Positions 39,173 to 48,391 are shown, counted from the first letter of the stretch. The stretch is DNA of 64,000 bases from ZYF759 sp046297455 (GCA_046297455.1 JBKBIT010000018.1:1-64000), one strand, 5' to 3'. Made by a program: numbers and translations. The notes: generated by a model not told the origin, from the letters alone.

Positions 39173-40669
39173 ATGAAGGTCGATATCGACATGGGCGCCT
39201 CGCAGAAGGGCGCCCCGGCGAAGCTGGATCTCGAGGAATTGCTGGCCACCCGGCTGCTCGTGCAGGGCAATTCCGGCTCGGGCAAATCGCACCTCTTGCG
39301 CCGCCTGCTCGAACAGAGCGCGCAATGGGTGCAGCAATGCATCATCGATCCGGAAGGCGATTTCGTCACGCTGGCCGAACGATTCGGCCATCAGGTGGTC
39401 GACGCTGCCCGCACCGAGGCCGAACTGACGCGGATTGCCGCGCGCGTGCGCCAGCACCGCGTCTCGGTGGTGCTCAATCTGGAAGGGCTCGATGTCGAGC
39501 AGCAGATGCGCGCCGCGGCGGCCTTTCTCGGCGGCATGTTCGACGCCGACCGCGACCACTGGTACCCCGTGCTCGTGGTGGTGGACGAGGCGCAGCTTTT
39601 TGCCCCCGCCGTCGGCGGCGAGGTTTCCGACGAGGCGCGCAAGCTCTCGCTGGGTGCCATGACCAACCTGATGTGCCGCGGCCGAAAGCGCGGACTGGCC
39701 GGCGTGATCGCCACGCAGCGGCTTGCCAAGCTGGCCAAGAACGTGGCCGCCGAGGCGTCCAATTTCCTGATGGGGCGCACCTTCCTCGACATCGACATGG
39801 CGCGCGCGGCCGACCTGCTCGGCATGGACCGACGCCAGGCCGAGATGTTCCGCGACCTGGCGCGCGGTCATTTCGTGGCGCTCGGGCCGGCTCTGTCTCG
39901 CCGCCCGCTGCCGATCACCATCGGCCCCGTCGAGACCTCGGCGCGGTCCAGCAGCCCGAAACTCATCCCGCTGCCCGACACGCCCGACAATGCGCTCGAC
40001 CTGATCCTGACCCCGTCGCCGGACGAACCGATCGTGCCCGTACGTCGGCCGCAGCCGAAGCCCGTGCCGACGGTCGACCTCCTGGCGCAGATCTCCCGCC
40101 CCAAGCCGGCACCCGAACCTCCCGAGGAACCGATGTTTCCGGTCGTCGACGAGGCCGAGCGCGAAGCCGGCATCGAGACGGTGCTGCGCGAGATCCTGGA
40201 AGACCCGGACGCCGGCTTCCGCTCGGATGCCGTGCTCTACCAGGATTTCCTGGTGCGCTGCCGGATCCGCCGGGTGCCCGGCGAACCGCTGCAGCTTGCC
40301 GGCTTTCGCCGAAGGCTGGCGGTGGCCCGCGCCGGGGTCGACGGCAATGCGGGCGGCGAGGTGTGGTCGCAGGCGCTGGCGCTCTCCGAGACGCTTCCCG
40401 ACGATCTCCAGGGCGTATTCCTGATGGTTGCCCGCGCGGCGACCAACAAGGACGCCTGCCCCTCCGATGCGACGCTGGCGCGCGCCTATGGCAGCCATTC
40501 GCCGCGCCGGGCGCGGCGTCTTCTGGCCTATTTCGAGGAACGCGGCCTGCTGGTCGTGCGGACCGATTTCCACGGGCTACGGGTCGTCGCCTTTCCCGAT
40601 CTCGACTGCGAAACGGCGCCCGGCCACCCCGACGCGCCGGACGAGACGCAGCGCGACGCGGCGGAATAG
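39173..40669 (+). CDS. HerA-like DUF87 ATPase
   Basis: This 498-aa protein has a HerA/FtsK-type ATPase domain with Walker A QGNSGSGKSHLLRRLLEQ (residues 31-48), Walker B VLVVVDEAQLFAP and an arginine-containing MCRGRKRGLAGVIATQR. A Pro-rich linker (around 280-320) follows, and then a C-terminal domain of unknown role (about 330-480). Bacterial relatives translocate along DNA; stand-alone forms without NurA are common in alphaproteobacteria and poorly studied. No nurA gene is adjacent. The start ATG 39173 follows GGAGAGGCC at a distance. Confidence 0.85.
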   Translation: MKVDIDMGASQKGAPAKLDLEELLATRLLVQGNSGSGKSHLLRRLLEQSAQWVQQCIIDPEGDFVTLAERFGHQVVDAARTEAELTRIAARVRQHRVSVVLNLEGLDVEQQMRAAAAFLGGMFDADRDHWYPVLVVVDEAQLFAPAVGGEVSDEARKLSLGAMTNLMCRGRKRGLAGVIATQRLAKLAKNVAAEASNFLMGRTFLDIDMARAADLLGMDRRQAEMFRDLARGHFVALGPALSRRPLPITIGPVETSARSSSPKLIPLPDTPDNALDLILTPSPDEPIVPVRRPQPKPVPTVDLLAQISRPKPAPEPPEEPMFPVVDEAEREAGIETVLREILEDPDAGFRSDAVLYQDFLVRCRIRRVPGEPLQLAGFRRRLAVARAGVDGNAGGEVWSQALALSETLPDDLQGVFLMVARAATNKDACPSDATLARAYGSHSPRRARRLLAYFEERGLLVVRTDFHGLRVVAFPDLDCETAPGHPDAPDETQRDAAE

Positions 40670-40747
40670 TCCGGTCCGCCCAAAGCATTGTGGATTGTCG
40701 GAGGGTTTTGGGGTTTCGGGCCGTTTGGCTCCAAAGAGCCCCGAAAG

Positions 40748-40824
40748 TGGCGCACCCGACAGGATTCGAACCTGTGACCTCTGCCTTCGGAGGGCAGCAC
40801 TCTATCCAGCTGAGCTACGGGTGC
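40748..40824 (-). tRNA. tRNA-Arg (anticodon CCG)
   Basis: The minus strand gives a full cloverleaf of 77 nt. The acceptor stem is GCACCCG/CGGGTGC, the D-arm is GCTCAGCTGGATAGAGT, the anticodon arm is CTGCC-CTCCGAA-GGCAG, and the T-arm is ACAGG-TTCGAAT-CCTGT. CCA is encoded. The anticodon CCG reads the Arg codon CGG. Confidence 0.97.
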
Positions 40825-40907
40825 GAGCCGTGCGGCGTCCTGTTTGCTCGCCGCAGGGGTTCCATAGCCGATGCGGTCGCTGGCATCAACTGCCGAGATC
40901 GATGATC

Positions 40908-41804
40908 CTATCGGGCGATCAGCGCCATCGGCCCACGCGCCTGGCTTCGCGGGCCGGTCGACGCCAGCGGCAGGAACTCCTCGATCAGCCGCGCCATGTG
41001 CTCGTTGCGGCTCGCCGCCGACTCGCCGCCCATCACCACGGCCACCACGCTGCGCTCGCCACGGCGCACGGACGTGGCGAGATTATACCCGGAAGCGCGG
41101 ATGAAGCCGGTCTTCAGCCCGTCGACGCCCGGCACGCGGCCAATCAGCTCATTATGGCCGCGAATCTCGCGCCCGCCAAAGGCGAACTCGCGATAGCCGA
41201 AATAATGATAGTGATGCGGAAAGCGCCGCCGCAGCGCCATCGACAGCACCGCCATGTCGCGGGCCGTCGTGACCTGCGCGGCATCGGGAAGGCCGGACGC
41301 GTTGCGGAAAACGGTGTTGGTCAGCCCCAGTTCGCGGGCGCGCTGGGTCATCATCTCGGCGAAACGCTCTTCGGTGCCGCCGAGATGCTCGGCCACCGCC
41401 GAAGCGACGTCATTGGCGGAGCGGACGATCAGCGCGCGGATTGCGCTGTCGACATCGATCGTGCCGCCGCGCTGGAAGCCGATCTTGGTCGGCGGGCGGG
41501 CACGCGCATATTCAGACACCGGAATGAGCGACTGCTTCGTCAGGCGCCCCGAGTCGACCGCCTCGAACAGCATCAGCGCCGTCATCATCTTGGTCAGCGA
41601 GGCGGGATGGCGGCGCTGGTCGGCGTGAACCTGGTAGAGCACGCGGCCGTCATGCGCATCGACCACGATGGCCGCATAGCGTTCGTTGGCGATCGGGGGC
41701 GGAGGACGCGGCAGGGCCGTCGTGGTGCAGCCGGCCAGGAAAAGAAGCAAAAGCAACAGAGCGAGAAGGCGTGGTCCGACGCCCTGTTCGATCGCTTGCC
41801 TCAC
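40908..41804 (-). CDS. D-alanyl-D-alanine carboxypeptidase lipoprotein
   Basis: This 298-aa penicillin-binding-type serine peptidase trims peptidoglycan side chains in the periplasm. It has SXXK as SLTK, SXN as SAN (VRSANDVASA) and KTG as DGLKTGFIRAS. The N terminus has a lipoprotein signal LLALLLLLLFLAGC. I chose the GTG at 41804, which has GGGAG upstream and gives a short n-region. The in-frame ATG at 41843 has no ribosome site but cannot be excluded. The protein lacks the C-terminal PBP5 domain. Confidence 0.88.
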   Translation of the reverse strand: MRQAIEQGVGPRLLALLLLLLFLAGCTTTALPRPPPPIANERYAAIVVDAHDGRVLYQVHADQRRHPASLTKMMTALMLFEAVDSGRLTKQSLIPVSEYARARPPTKIGFQRGGTIDVDSAIRALIVRSANDVASAVAEHLGGTEERFAEMMTQRARELGLTNTVFRNASGLPDAAQVTTARDMAVLSMALRRRFPHHYHYFGYREFAFGGREIRGHNELIGRVPGVDGLKTGFIRASGYNLATSVRRGERSVVAVVMGGESAASRNEHMARLIEEFLPLASTGPRSQARGPMALIAR

Positions 41805-41907
41805 TGGGAACTCCCGCCCGATTCGCCCCTTAGCAGGCTTCATTGATGCATGACGGGCGGCGGCGGCGCAATCCCGCGGCCGCCGCCCGTCGATCACATT
41901 GTCATGG

Positions 41908-43050
41908 TCAGCGGTCGACGCCGCCCCAGATCGCCTCGGCCGTCTTCACCACCAGTTCCAGCTTGCGGCGCTGGTCGTCCTCGGTGACCTTGTTGCCTTC
42001 CTCGGTGGAGGCGAAGCCGCACTGGGGCGCAATGCCCAGCTGGTCGAGATCGGCGTATTTGGAGGCCTCCTCGAACTTGCGCTTGAGGTCGTCCAGATCC
42101 TCCATGTCGGCGGTCTTGGTGGTGATGAAACCGGGAAGCACGCGCTTCTTGCCCTTGGGCAGGAGCTTCAGCGGCTCGAGGCCACCGGCGCGGTCGGAAT
42201 CGTATTCCATGAAATAGATGTCGACATCGGTCTTGTTGAAGATCGCATCGGCGGCCGGGTCATAGGCGCCTTCGGCCGCATAGGTCGACTGGAAGTTGCC
42301 GCGGCACATATGCATGCCGATGATCATATCGGAGGGACGGTCCTTGATCGCCTCGTTCATCATCCAGGCGTAGCGGTCGATCAGCCAGTCGGGATCCTGG
42401 CCCTCGGCCTTCTTGGCCTCGCGGTGCTTGGGATCGCACAGATAGGCGAAGAAGATGTCGTCCATCTGCAGATATCGGCAGCCGGCGTCGTAGAAGGCCT
42501 GAACGGCCTTGGCGTAGGTCCGGGCCAGATCGGCGAAGAGCACGTCGAGATCGGCATATTCGGCCGGATGGATGTCGGAACGCGCGGTGCGGAAATGACA
42601 GCAGCTGGGGCCGGGGATCGAGATCTTCGGCGTCACATTCGTGTTCTCGGCCACGAAGCGGTAATGCGCGATCATCGGGTGATCGTCGGGAAAGTCGAGC
42701 TTGCCGGTGATGGTCGGGTGGATCGGCCGCAGCTTGACGCCATGGAACTGGACGCCCTCGTCGCGCTGGTCCAGCGTGAAGCCGGTCAACTCGCCCATGA
42801 AGTCGTAATGCCAGAAGGAGCGGCGGATCTCGCCATCGGTCACCGCCTTGAGGCCGACCTCCTCCTGCATACGGATCGCATCCTTGATCGCCTCGTCCTC
42901 GACGGCAGCGAGCTCGGCGGCGTCGATCGACTTCTCGTCGTAGAACTGCCTGCGCGCCGTCTTCACGGACTCCGGCCGCAGAAGACTGCCGACATGGTCC
43001 GCGCGGTAAGGCGGCTTGGTGATCTGGGCGGCGGTCGTCTGGGCAGTCAT
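41908..43050 (-). CDS. MetE-like cobalamin-independent methyltransferase, C-terminal domain only
   Basis: This 380-aa protein corresponds to the catalytic C-terminal barrel of MetE without the N-terminal half. It starts PPYRADHVGSLLRPE. The zinc ligands of MetE would be His and two Cys. HMCRGNF supplies a His-X-Cys pair, and CGFAS near the end (APQCGFASTEEGN) supplies the last Cys. An internal Glu (KAVTDGEIRRSFWHYDF) also fits the family. Such short forms are often not methionine synthases but demethylases or methyltransferases for other thiol or amine donors. The start ATG 43050 follows GGGAGAT. It is divergent from a GntR gene. Confidence 0.88.
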   Translation of the reverse strand: MTAQTTAAQITKPPYRADHVGSLLRPESVKTARRQFYDEKSIDAAELAAVEDEAIKDAIRMQEEVGLKAVTDGEIRRSFWHYDFMGELTGFTLDQRDEGVQFHGVKLRPIHPTITGKLDFPDDHPMIAHYRFVAENTNVTPKISIPGPSCCHFRTARSDIHPAEYADLDVLFADLARTYAKAVQAFYDAGCRYLQMDDIFFAYLCDPKHREAKKAEGQDPDWLIDRYAWMMNEAIKDRPSDMIIGMHMCRGNFQSTYAAEGAYDPAADAIFNKTDVDIYFMEYDSDRAGGLEPLKLLPKGKKRVLPGFITTKTADMEDLDDLKRKFEEASKYADLDQLGIAPQCGFASTEEGNKVTEDDQRRKLELVVKTAEAIWGGVDR

Positions 43051-43126
43051 GTCGGCATATCTCCCTGTCATTTCGTTGGTGGCCCCTATCCTGATTGGCA
43101 GAACAGGTCCAGACACTTGACGCGCA

Positions 43127-43134
43127 TGTATACA
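43127..43134. promoter_or_regulatory. GntR-type operator palindrome
   Basis: TGTATACA at 43127-43134 lies between the divergent methyltransferase and GntR genes, just after TTGACG (43117-43122), which could be a -35 element. The TGTATACA core is frequent in operators of the FCD group of GntR regulators. A second TCTGTA half lies 3' of it. Confidence 0.5.
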
Positions 43135-43182
43135 GTCTGTACCTCCAAAGTCGACCCTGCAGAGCCACGCCGAGAGCCAACC

Positions 43183-43926
43183 ATGGGCCAGCCCCCGAAA
43201 CAGGAACGTGCAGCCTCGCAATCGCTGAAGGCCGTCCTCGGCGTCCGCGACCTCGTCTTTTCGGGTGAGATCGCGCCCGGCGAGCGCCTGTCCGAGGTCA
43301 ATATCAGTGAAAGGCTCGGCATCTCGCGCACGCCCGTACGCGCCGCGCTGGCGCGGCTGGAGCAGGAAGGCATCCTGGAAGCCATCCCGTCGGGGGGCTA
43401 CTCGGTGCGGGCGTTCACCGTCGCCGACGTCGCCGACGCGATCGAGCTGCGCGGCGTCCTGGAAGGCACGGCCGCGCGGCTGGCGGCAGAGCGCGGCGTG
43501 TCGCCCTCGCGGCTGGCGCAGTTGAAGGCGATCGTCGCCGAACTCGACCCGATCGTGGCGGTGCCGGTGGAAGAGCTCGATTTCAACACATACGAAGACC
43601 TGAATGCCCAGTTTCACCTGATGCTGGCAGAGCTATCGGGAAGCCGTATCGTGCAGCGCGAGATCGAGCATGTGAAGCAGCTTCCCTTCGCGGGGCCGAG
43701 CGCCTTCCTCAACGCGCAGACCGACATCCCCGCCTTCCGCGCTTCGCTCGTTATCGGGCAGGCGCATCATCGCGCCATCGCCCACGCCATCGAGATGCGG
43801 GAGGGCTCGCGCGCCGAGGCCCTTGGTCGCGAGCACGCCCGCCTTGCGCGACAGAACCTCGACTTCGTGATGAAAGACACAGCGCTGATCGAACGCGTCC
43901 CAGGCCTGCGGCTGGTATCGACCTGA
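43183..43926 (+). CDS. GntR/FCD-family regulator
   Basis: This 247-aa regulator has a winged helix (LKAVLGVRDLVFSGEIAPGE, ISERLGISRTPVRAALARLE) and an FCD ligand domain (ELRGVLEGTAARLAAERGV, DLNAQFHLMLAELSGSRIV, GQAHHRAIAHAIEMREG) with metal-binding His residues. The start at ATG 43183 leaves the TGTATACA operator upstream; an in-frame ATG at 43126 would bury it in the coding region. It is divergent from the MetE-like gene and probably controls it, and perhaps also the orphan TRAP binding protein downstream. Confidence 0.86.
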   Translation: MGQPPKQERAASQSLKAVLGVRDLVFSGEIAPGERLSEVNISERLGISRTPVRAALARLEQEGILEAIPSGGYSVRAFTVADVADAIELRGVLEGTAARLAAERGVSPSRLAQLKAIVAELDPIVAVPVEELDFNTYEDLNAQFHLMLAELSGSRIVQREIEHVKQLPFAGPSAFLNAQTDIPAFRASLVIGQAHHRAIAHAIEMREGSRAEALGREHARLARQNLDFVMKDTALIERVPGLRLVST

Positions 43927-44080
43927 TCCCCGATCCATCGTGCTGAAATGCCTGATGCGGCTGCGATTGCCGGGCCGGTCAACCATAGATTCTACCCAAG
44001 CGGGTAGGCGCCATGATTCCGCTTTCCTGCCATTTCGTTCTACTGTATAACAATCGCGCTGCAAGGGAGGACTAGCAGAC

Positions 44081-45112
44081 ATGAAGATGTTCAAAACACT
44101 GCTCATTTCGGCGGTCGCGGTCGGTGCAATGACCGCCTCGGCCTTCGCCCAGGAAGTCACGCTGAGGCTGCACCAGATGCTGCCGCCTTACGCAACGATC
44201 CCCGCCAATGCGCTCACGCCGTGGGCCCAGAAGGTGGAAGAGGAATCCGACGGTCGCATCTCGATCGAACTTTACCACGCGATGTCGCTCGGCGGCGCCC
44301 CGCCCCAGCTCTTCGACCAGGCCCAGGATGGCGTCGTCGATCTGGTCTGGACCATCGTCGGCTACACGCCCGGACGCTTCCCCTCGACGGAACCCTTCGA
44401 ACTGCCATTCATGATGGTGGACGGCGAGATCACCTCGAAGGCACTCCACGAATATTGCGAGACCTATTGCGCCGATGAGTTCGACAGCGTGAAGGTCATT
44501 GCATGGCACACGCATGGCCCAGGCCTCATCCACGCCAACCGCCCGGTCGAGCGGCTGGAGGATATGGCCGGCCTGAAGATCCGTGGCGGCTCGCGCGTGG
44601 TCAACGAGATGCTGGTCGCTCTCGGTGCCGAACCGGTCGGCATGCCCGTGCCGCAGGTTCCCGAATCGCTGTCGCGCGGCGTGATCGACGCCACCACGGT
44701 TCCGTGGGAGGTGACGCCGTCGCTGCGCATCAGCGAACTGGTGACGAACCATACCGGCTTCTCGGGCGCCAATGGCCTCTACACGCAGCTGTTCGTCTTT
44801 GCGATGAACAAGGACGCCTATGAGGCTCTTCCGGACGATCTGAAGGCCGTTATCGATGCCAATTCGGGAATCGAGACTGCCGCCATGTTCGGTCGCGTCA
44901 TGGACGAAGGTGACGTTGCAGGTCTCGGCATTGCCGAGGAACTGGGCAACAACATCATCACGCTCGACGAGGAAGAGACCCAGCGCTGGCTCGATACCGC
45001 ATCGCCGCTGATCGATTCCTGGATCGAGGAGATGACGGCTCAGGGCCTCGATGCCGCCATGCTGGTCGAGCAGGCGCGCGCGATGATCGAGAAGCACTCC
45101 AACGGCAATTAA
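44081..45112 (+). CDS. Orphan TRAP transporter substrate-binding protein (DctP)
   Basis: This 343-aa exported protein has a signal peptide (residues 1-23, ASAFA then cleavage) and a DctP-family domain (VTLRLHQMLPPYATIPANALTP split by the hinge, then GLKIRGGSRVVNEMLVALGAEPVGMPVP). The family Arg is in LKIRGG. No dctQ or dctM is next to it. It is followed by a strong terminator, so it works with permeases encoded elsewhere or as a binding component alone. ATG 44081 follows GGGAGGAC. Confidence 0.9.
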   Translation: MKMFKTLLISAVAVGAMTASAFAQEVTLRLHQMLPPYATIPANALTPWAQKVEEESDGRISIELYHAMSLGGAPPQLFDQAQDGVVDLVWTIVGYTPGRFPSTEPFELPFMMVDGEITSKALHEYCETYCADEFDSVKVIAWHTHGPGLIHANRPVERLEDMAGLKIRGGSRVVNEMLVALGAEPVGMPVPQVPESLSRGVIDATTVPWEVTPSLRISELVTNHTGFSGANGLYTQLFVFAMNKDAYEALPDDLKAVIDANSGIETAAMFGRVMDEGDVAGLGIAEELGNNIITLDEEETQRWLDTASPLIDSWIEEMTAQGLDAAMLVEQARAMIEKHSNGN

Positions 45113-45135
45113 GGTCGCGGGGGACACCGTGCCTG

Positions 45136-45170
45136 GAAGGCCGGTCGCGGTTTCGCGGCCGGCCTTTTTC
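45136..45170 (+). terminator. Rho-independent terminator
   Basis: A GC-rich stem (GAAGGCCGG...CGCG paired with CGCG-GCCGGCCTT, one bulged T) is followed by TTTTT at 45165-45169. It closes the orphan TRAP binding-protein gene. Confidence 0.8.
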
Positions 45171-45246
45171 TATGGGCCGATCGGCTTGGCGCCGCTGCGC
45201 GCGCGGGGTAATTCTGCACCCCGGCAGCACGGCAAGGACAAGGTGG

Positions 45247-45936
45247 ATGAAGCGCTCTGAAATCAACGCGATCCTGCGCGCGGGCGCGGCCTTCATGCGT
45301 TCGCATGGCTATGTCCTGCCGCCCTTCGCCGATCTGACCCCGGCCGAATTCAAGGCACGGCGCGCCGAACTTGCCGGCCTCTTCGAGGCGCGGCTGGGCT
45401 GGGACGTCACCGATTACGGCAAGGGCGATTTCGCCTCCACCGGCCTTCTGCTCTTCACCGCCCGCAACGGCAAAGCAGCAGACCTGTCTGCCGGTCGCGG
45501 CATGCTCTATGCCGAGAAGATCATGATCTCGCGCAACCGGCAGGTGGCACCCATGCACCGCCACGTTTCCAAGGCCGAAGACATCATAAATCGCGGCGGC
45601 GCGGTGCTGGCAGTCGAGCTCTTCATGTCGGGTGCGGATGGCAGCCTGGATCGGACGGCGACGGTTTCCGTGCCCGTGGACGGTGTCATGCGCGAGATGG
45701 AGGCCGGCGCGGTTTTGCGGCTTGAGCCTGGCGAGAGCGTGACGCTGCTGCCGGGCGTCTGGCATGAATTCTGGGGTGAAGGCGGTGACGTGCTGATCGG
45801 CGAGGTCTCGACCGTCAACGACGACGAGACCGACAACATCTTTGCCGAACCGGTCAGTCGCTTCGCCGAGATCGAGGAAGACGAGGCACCATGGCGGCTG
45901 CTCGTCTCCGACTATGATCGCTGGCTGGCGGGCTGA
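45247..45936 (+). CDS. D-lyxose isomerase-like cupin
   Basis: This 229-aa cupin sugar isomerase interconverts D-lyxose and D-xylulose (or D-mannose and D-fructose). The Mn-binding residues are in VAPMHRHVSKAED (two His and a Glu) and VWHEFWGEG (His). The protein begins MKRSEINAILRAGAAFMRSHGY, typical of this family. ATG 45247 follows AAGGTGG closely. It stands alone between a terminator and the convergent argB, with no kinase or transporter operon adjacent. Confidence 0.86.
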   Translation: MKRSEINAILRAGAAFMRSHGYVLPPFADLTPAEFKARRAELAGLFEARLGWDVTDYGKGDFASTGLLLFTARNGKAADLSAGRGMLYAEKIMISRNRQVAPMHRHVSKAEDIINRGGAVLAVELFMSGADGSLDRTATVSVPVDGVMREMEAGAVLRLEPGESVTLLPGVWHEFWGEGGDVLIGEVSTVNDDETDNIFAEPVSRFAEIEEDEAPWRLLVSDYDRWLAG

Positions 45937-45955
45937 GCCGAAATCCCGATACCGC

Positions 45956-46852
45956 TCAGGGCACGATCAGCGTGCCGGCCCCGTGCTCGGTAAAGATTTC
46001 CAGCAGCACGGCATGCGGCGTCTTGCCGTTGAGGATGACGACGCCTTCGACACCGCGCTCGATCGCCTCGATGCAGGTCTCGACCTTGGGAATCATGCCG
46101 CCATGAATGGTGCCGTCGAGCATCAGTTCCTTCGCCTGGGCGACGGTCAGTTCATCGATCAGCTTGCCGTCCTTGTCGAGCACGCCCGGTACGTCGGTCA
46201 GGAACAGGAGCCGCGTCGCGGTCAGCGCGCCGGCAATGGCACCGGCAAACGTGTCGGCGTTGATGTTGTAGGTATGGCCGTCGCGGCCCGGCGCCACGGG
46301 CGCGATGACCGGAATCATCTCCGAGCGCGCCAGGAGATCGAGCAGCGTGCGATCAACCTCGACCGGCTCGCCGACGAAACCCAGATCGAGAATGCGCTCG
46401 ATATTGGAATCGGGGTCGCGCACGGTCTTGTGCGCCTTTTCGGCGAAGACCATGTTGCCGTCCTTTCCGCACAGGCCGATGGCCCATTCGCCTTCGGCAT
46501 TGATCAGCGCCACGATCTCCTTGTTGATGGAGCCGGCCAGCACCATCTCGACAATCTCGACCGTCTTTTCGTCGGTGACACGCAACCCGCCTTCGAAGCG
46601 CGACTCGATGCCCATCTTCTTGAGCATCGCGGCGATCTGCGGCCCGCCGCCATGAACCACGATCGGGTTGACGCCGGACTGTTTCAGAAGCGCGATATCG
46701 CGCGCGAAGGCGCGGCCGAGCGCGGCATCACCCATGGCGTGGCCGCCATATTTCACCACTACCGTCTTGTTCTCGTAAAGCTGCATATAGGGCAGCGCCT
46801 CGGAAAGAAGGCGCGCCTGCTCGGACGGATTCGAAAGATTGTCTGCGGTCAT
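45956..46852 (-). CDS. argB: Acetylglutamate kinase
   Basis: This 298-aa amino-acid-kinase-family enzyme phosphorylates N-acetylglutamate in arginine synthesis. Signature blocks are VVKYGGHAMGD (residues 32-42), VVHGGGPQIAAMLKKMG, YNINADTFAGAIAGAL and LTDVPGVLDKDG. ATG 46852 is the natural start; frame upstream has no site. It is convergent with the lyxose isomerase gene and 72 bp from the amidase on the same strand. No other arg gene is near. Confidence 0.96.
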   Translation of the reverse strand: MTADNLSNPSEQARLLSEALPYMQLYENKTVVVKYGGHAMGDAALGRAFARDIALLKQSGVNPIVVHGGGPQIAAMLKKMGIESRFEGGLRVTDEKTVEIVEMVLAGSINKEIVALINAEGEWAIGLCGKDGNMVFAEKAHKTVRDPDSNIERILDLGFVGEPVEVDRTLLDLLARSEMIPVIAPVAPGRDGHTYNINADTFAGAIAGALTATRLLFLTDVPGVLDKDGKLIDELTVAQAKELMLDGTIHGGMIPKVETCIEAIERGVEGVVILNGKTPHAVLLEIFTEHGAGTLIVP

Positions 46853-46924
46853 GAAAGGAAACTCCGGCGGGTCGGCAGCGGTCTTAGCGTCAAAAGCGGA
46901 GCATCGCAATTCGCGGCCGAACCC

Positions 46925-48391
46925 TCAGCCTTCGGGCCTCATCAGGGGTGCGCGGCGGTCAAGCCATCCGGATTGCTTTTCCATCTGAGCGGCAAGCGAC
47001 AACAGGGTTTCCTCGTCGCCGGGGCGCCCCACGGCCTGGATGCCGAGCGGCAATCCGTCGGCGGTGACATACACCGGCAGCGCGATTGCCGGCTGGCCGG
47101 TGACGTTCTGCATAGCCGGCCAGTGCGTGAACCACAGCGACTTTTCCATCAACTGGCCAAACAGGGCGTCCACGCGAAGGAGCCGCGTCAGCCGCAACCG
47201 GTCGAGCAGGTTTTCGGTGAATTCGTCTGCACCCTTCGCCTCCATGGCCCCGACAGGAAGCGGCGGGTGGGCGATGAGCGGCATCAGGACGGCGTCGTAT
47301 TGCGCGGTATGCGCAAGCAGGTCGATCGAGGCATCGTGCAGACGCTGCAGCGTCGCATAGACCTCGCCTGCGGAAAGCAGGTCGCCGAACCGGGCAACCA
47401 CCCGTGTGGAGCGTTCGAGTTGACCATGCGGGTGTCGGCCGAGCCGTGTCGCATTGGCATGCATGATGCCGGCGATGGAGGCGCAGACGACACGGCAGAA
47501 ATCCGCCATGAAGGCCCGGCCAATCATCGGCAGGTCGATTTCCTCGACCTCATGGCCTGCGTCCAGCGCCAGTTGACGCGCGGTCTCCATCGCGGCGAGC
47601 GTTTCCGGCGACACGTCGAGCCCGAGCGGCGAATGCCGGTAAAGGCCGAGACGCAGCTTGCCGGGCTTGCGCGCGGCAGCGGCGGCAAAGCGCCCGGACC
47701 CGCCGGAGGACAGGTCGAGCAGCAGCGCGCTGTCGCGCACCGAGCGCGAGACGACATGCTGGACGAACAGGCCGAACCAGGTCGATGGCATCAGCGGCGA
47801 GATGTCGACCAGGTCCCGGCTGGGCTTGAGGCCGACAAGGCCGGTGCACGCGGCAGGCACGCGGATCGAGCCACCGCCATCGGAGGCATTGGCAACGGGC
47901 ACGATGCCGGCCGCGACGATGGAAGAGGCGCCGCCGGACGAGCCGCCCGAAGTGTGGCCCGTGTTCCAGGGGTTGCGGGTCACGCCGAAGGCCGCCGACT
48001 CGGTCATCAGTCGCAGTCCCTGTTCGGGCGTGGTGGTCGTCGCGATGGGCACCAGCCCGGCCTCGAGATAGCGCTTCATCAGGATGGAATCGCGGTCGGG
48101 AACCATGGCCGGCAGACGGCTGCCATCGTGTACGGGAACGCCGTTCCAGACGGTGCCCAGATCCTTGAGCGCGAAGGGCACGCCGGCAAGCGGCGCCTGC
48201 CGGTCGACCATGGTCGCAAGCTGGCGCGCCTTCTCGAAAAGCGGATTGGCAATCGCGTTGATCTCGGGATTGACCTTCTCTGCCCTTGCGATCGCCGCAT
48301 CGACGAGTTCGCGCGGCTCGATCTCGCCCTTGCGAACAAGTTCGGCGAGCTCCGTCGCGTCATGCGACCAGAGTAATGTTTCCATCGACAT
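46925..48391 (-). CDS. Amidase-signature hydrolase
   Basis: This 488-aa enzyme has the Ser-cisSer-Lys triad of the amidase signature family: Lys in PFALKDLGT, the cis-Ser and Ser in GHTSGGSSGGASSIVA, and the family end LPLGIQAVGRPGDEETLL. It most resembles 6-aminohexanoate-cyclic-dimer hydrolase and similar cytoplasmic amidases rather than GatA, as no gatB or gatC is present. The start ATG 48391 follows GGAGGGA. The natural substrate is unknown. Confidence 0.88.
   Translation of the reverse strand: MSMETLLWSHDATELAELVRKGEIEPRELVDAAIARAEKVNPEINAIANPLFEKARQLATMVDRQAPLAGVPFALKDLGTVWNGVPVHDGSRLPAMVPDRDSILMKRYLEAGLVPIATTTTPEQGLRLMTESAAFGVTRNPWNTGHTSGGSSGGASSIVAAGIVPVANASDGGGSIRVPAACTGLVGLKPSRDLVDISPLMPSTWFGLFVQHVVSRSVRDSALLLDLSSGGSGRFAAAAARKPGKLRLGLYRHSPLGLDVSPETLAAMETARQLALDAGHEVEEIDLPMIGRAFMADFCRVVCASIAGIMHANATRLGRHPHGQLERSTRVVARFGDLLSAGEVYATLQRLHDASIDLLAHTAQYDAVLMPLIAHPPLPVGAMEAKGADEFTENLLDRLRLTRLLRVDALFGQLMEKSLWFTHWPAMQNVTGQPAIALPVYVTADGLPLGIQAVGRPGDEETLLSLAAQMEKQSGWLDRRAPLMRPEG

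Noticed and set aside
37937..40573. 878-codon frame on the minus strand
   Set aside because: It is antisense to the TRAP binding protein and HerA-like genes and shows shadow composition (His, Arg, Gln-rich).
43051..43182. SAM or cobalamin riboswitch before the MetE-like gene
   Set aside because: The spacer lacks the conserved blocks of these classes. A GntR palindrome explains the regulation better.
45842..48376. 844-codon frame on the plus strand
   Set aside because: It is antisense to argB and the amidase, both of which have complete catalytic motifs on the minus strand.
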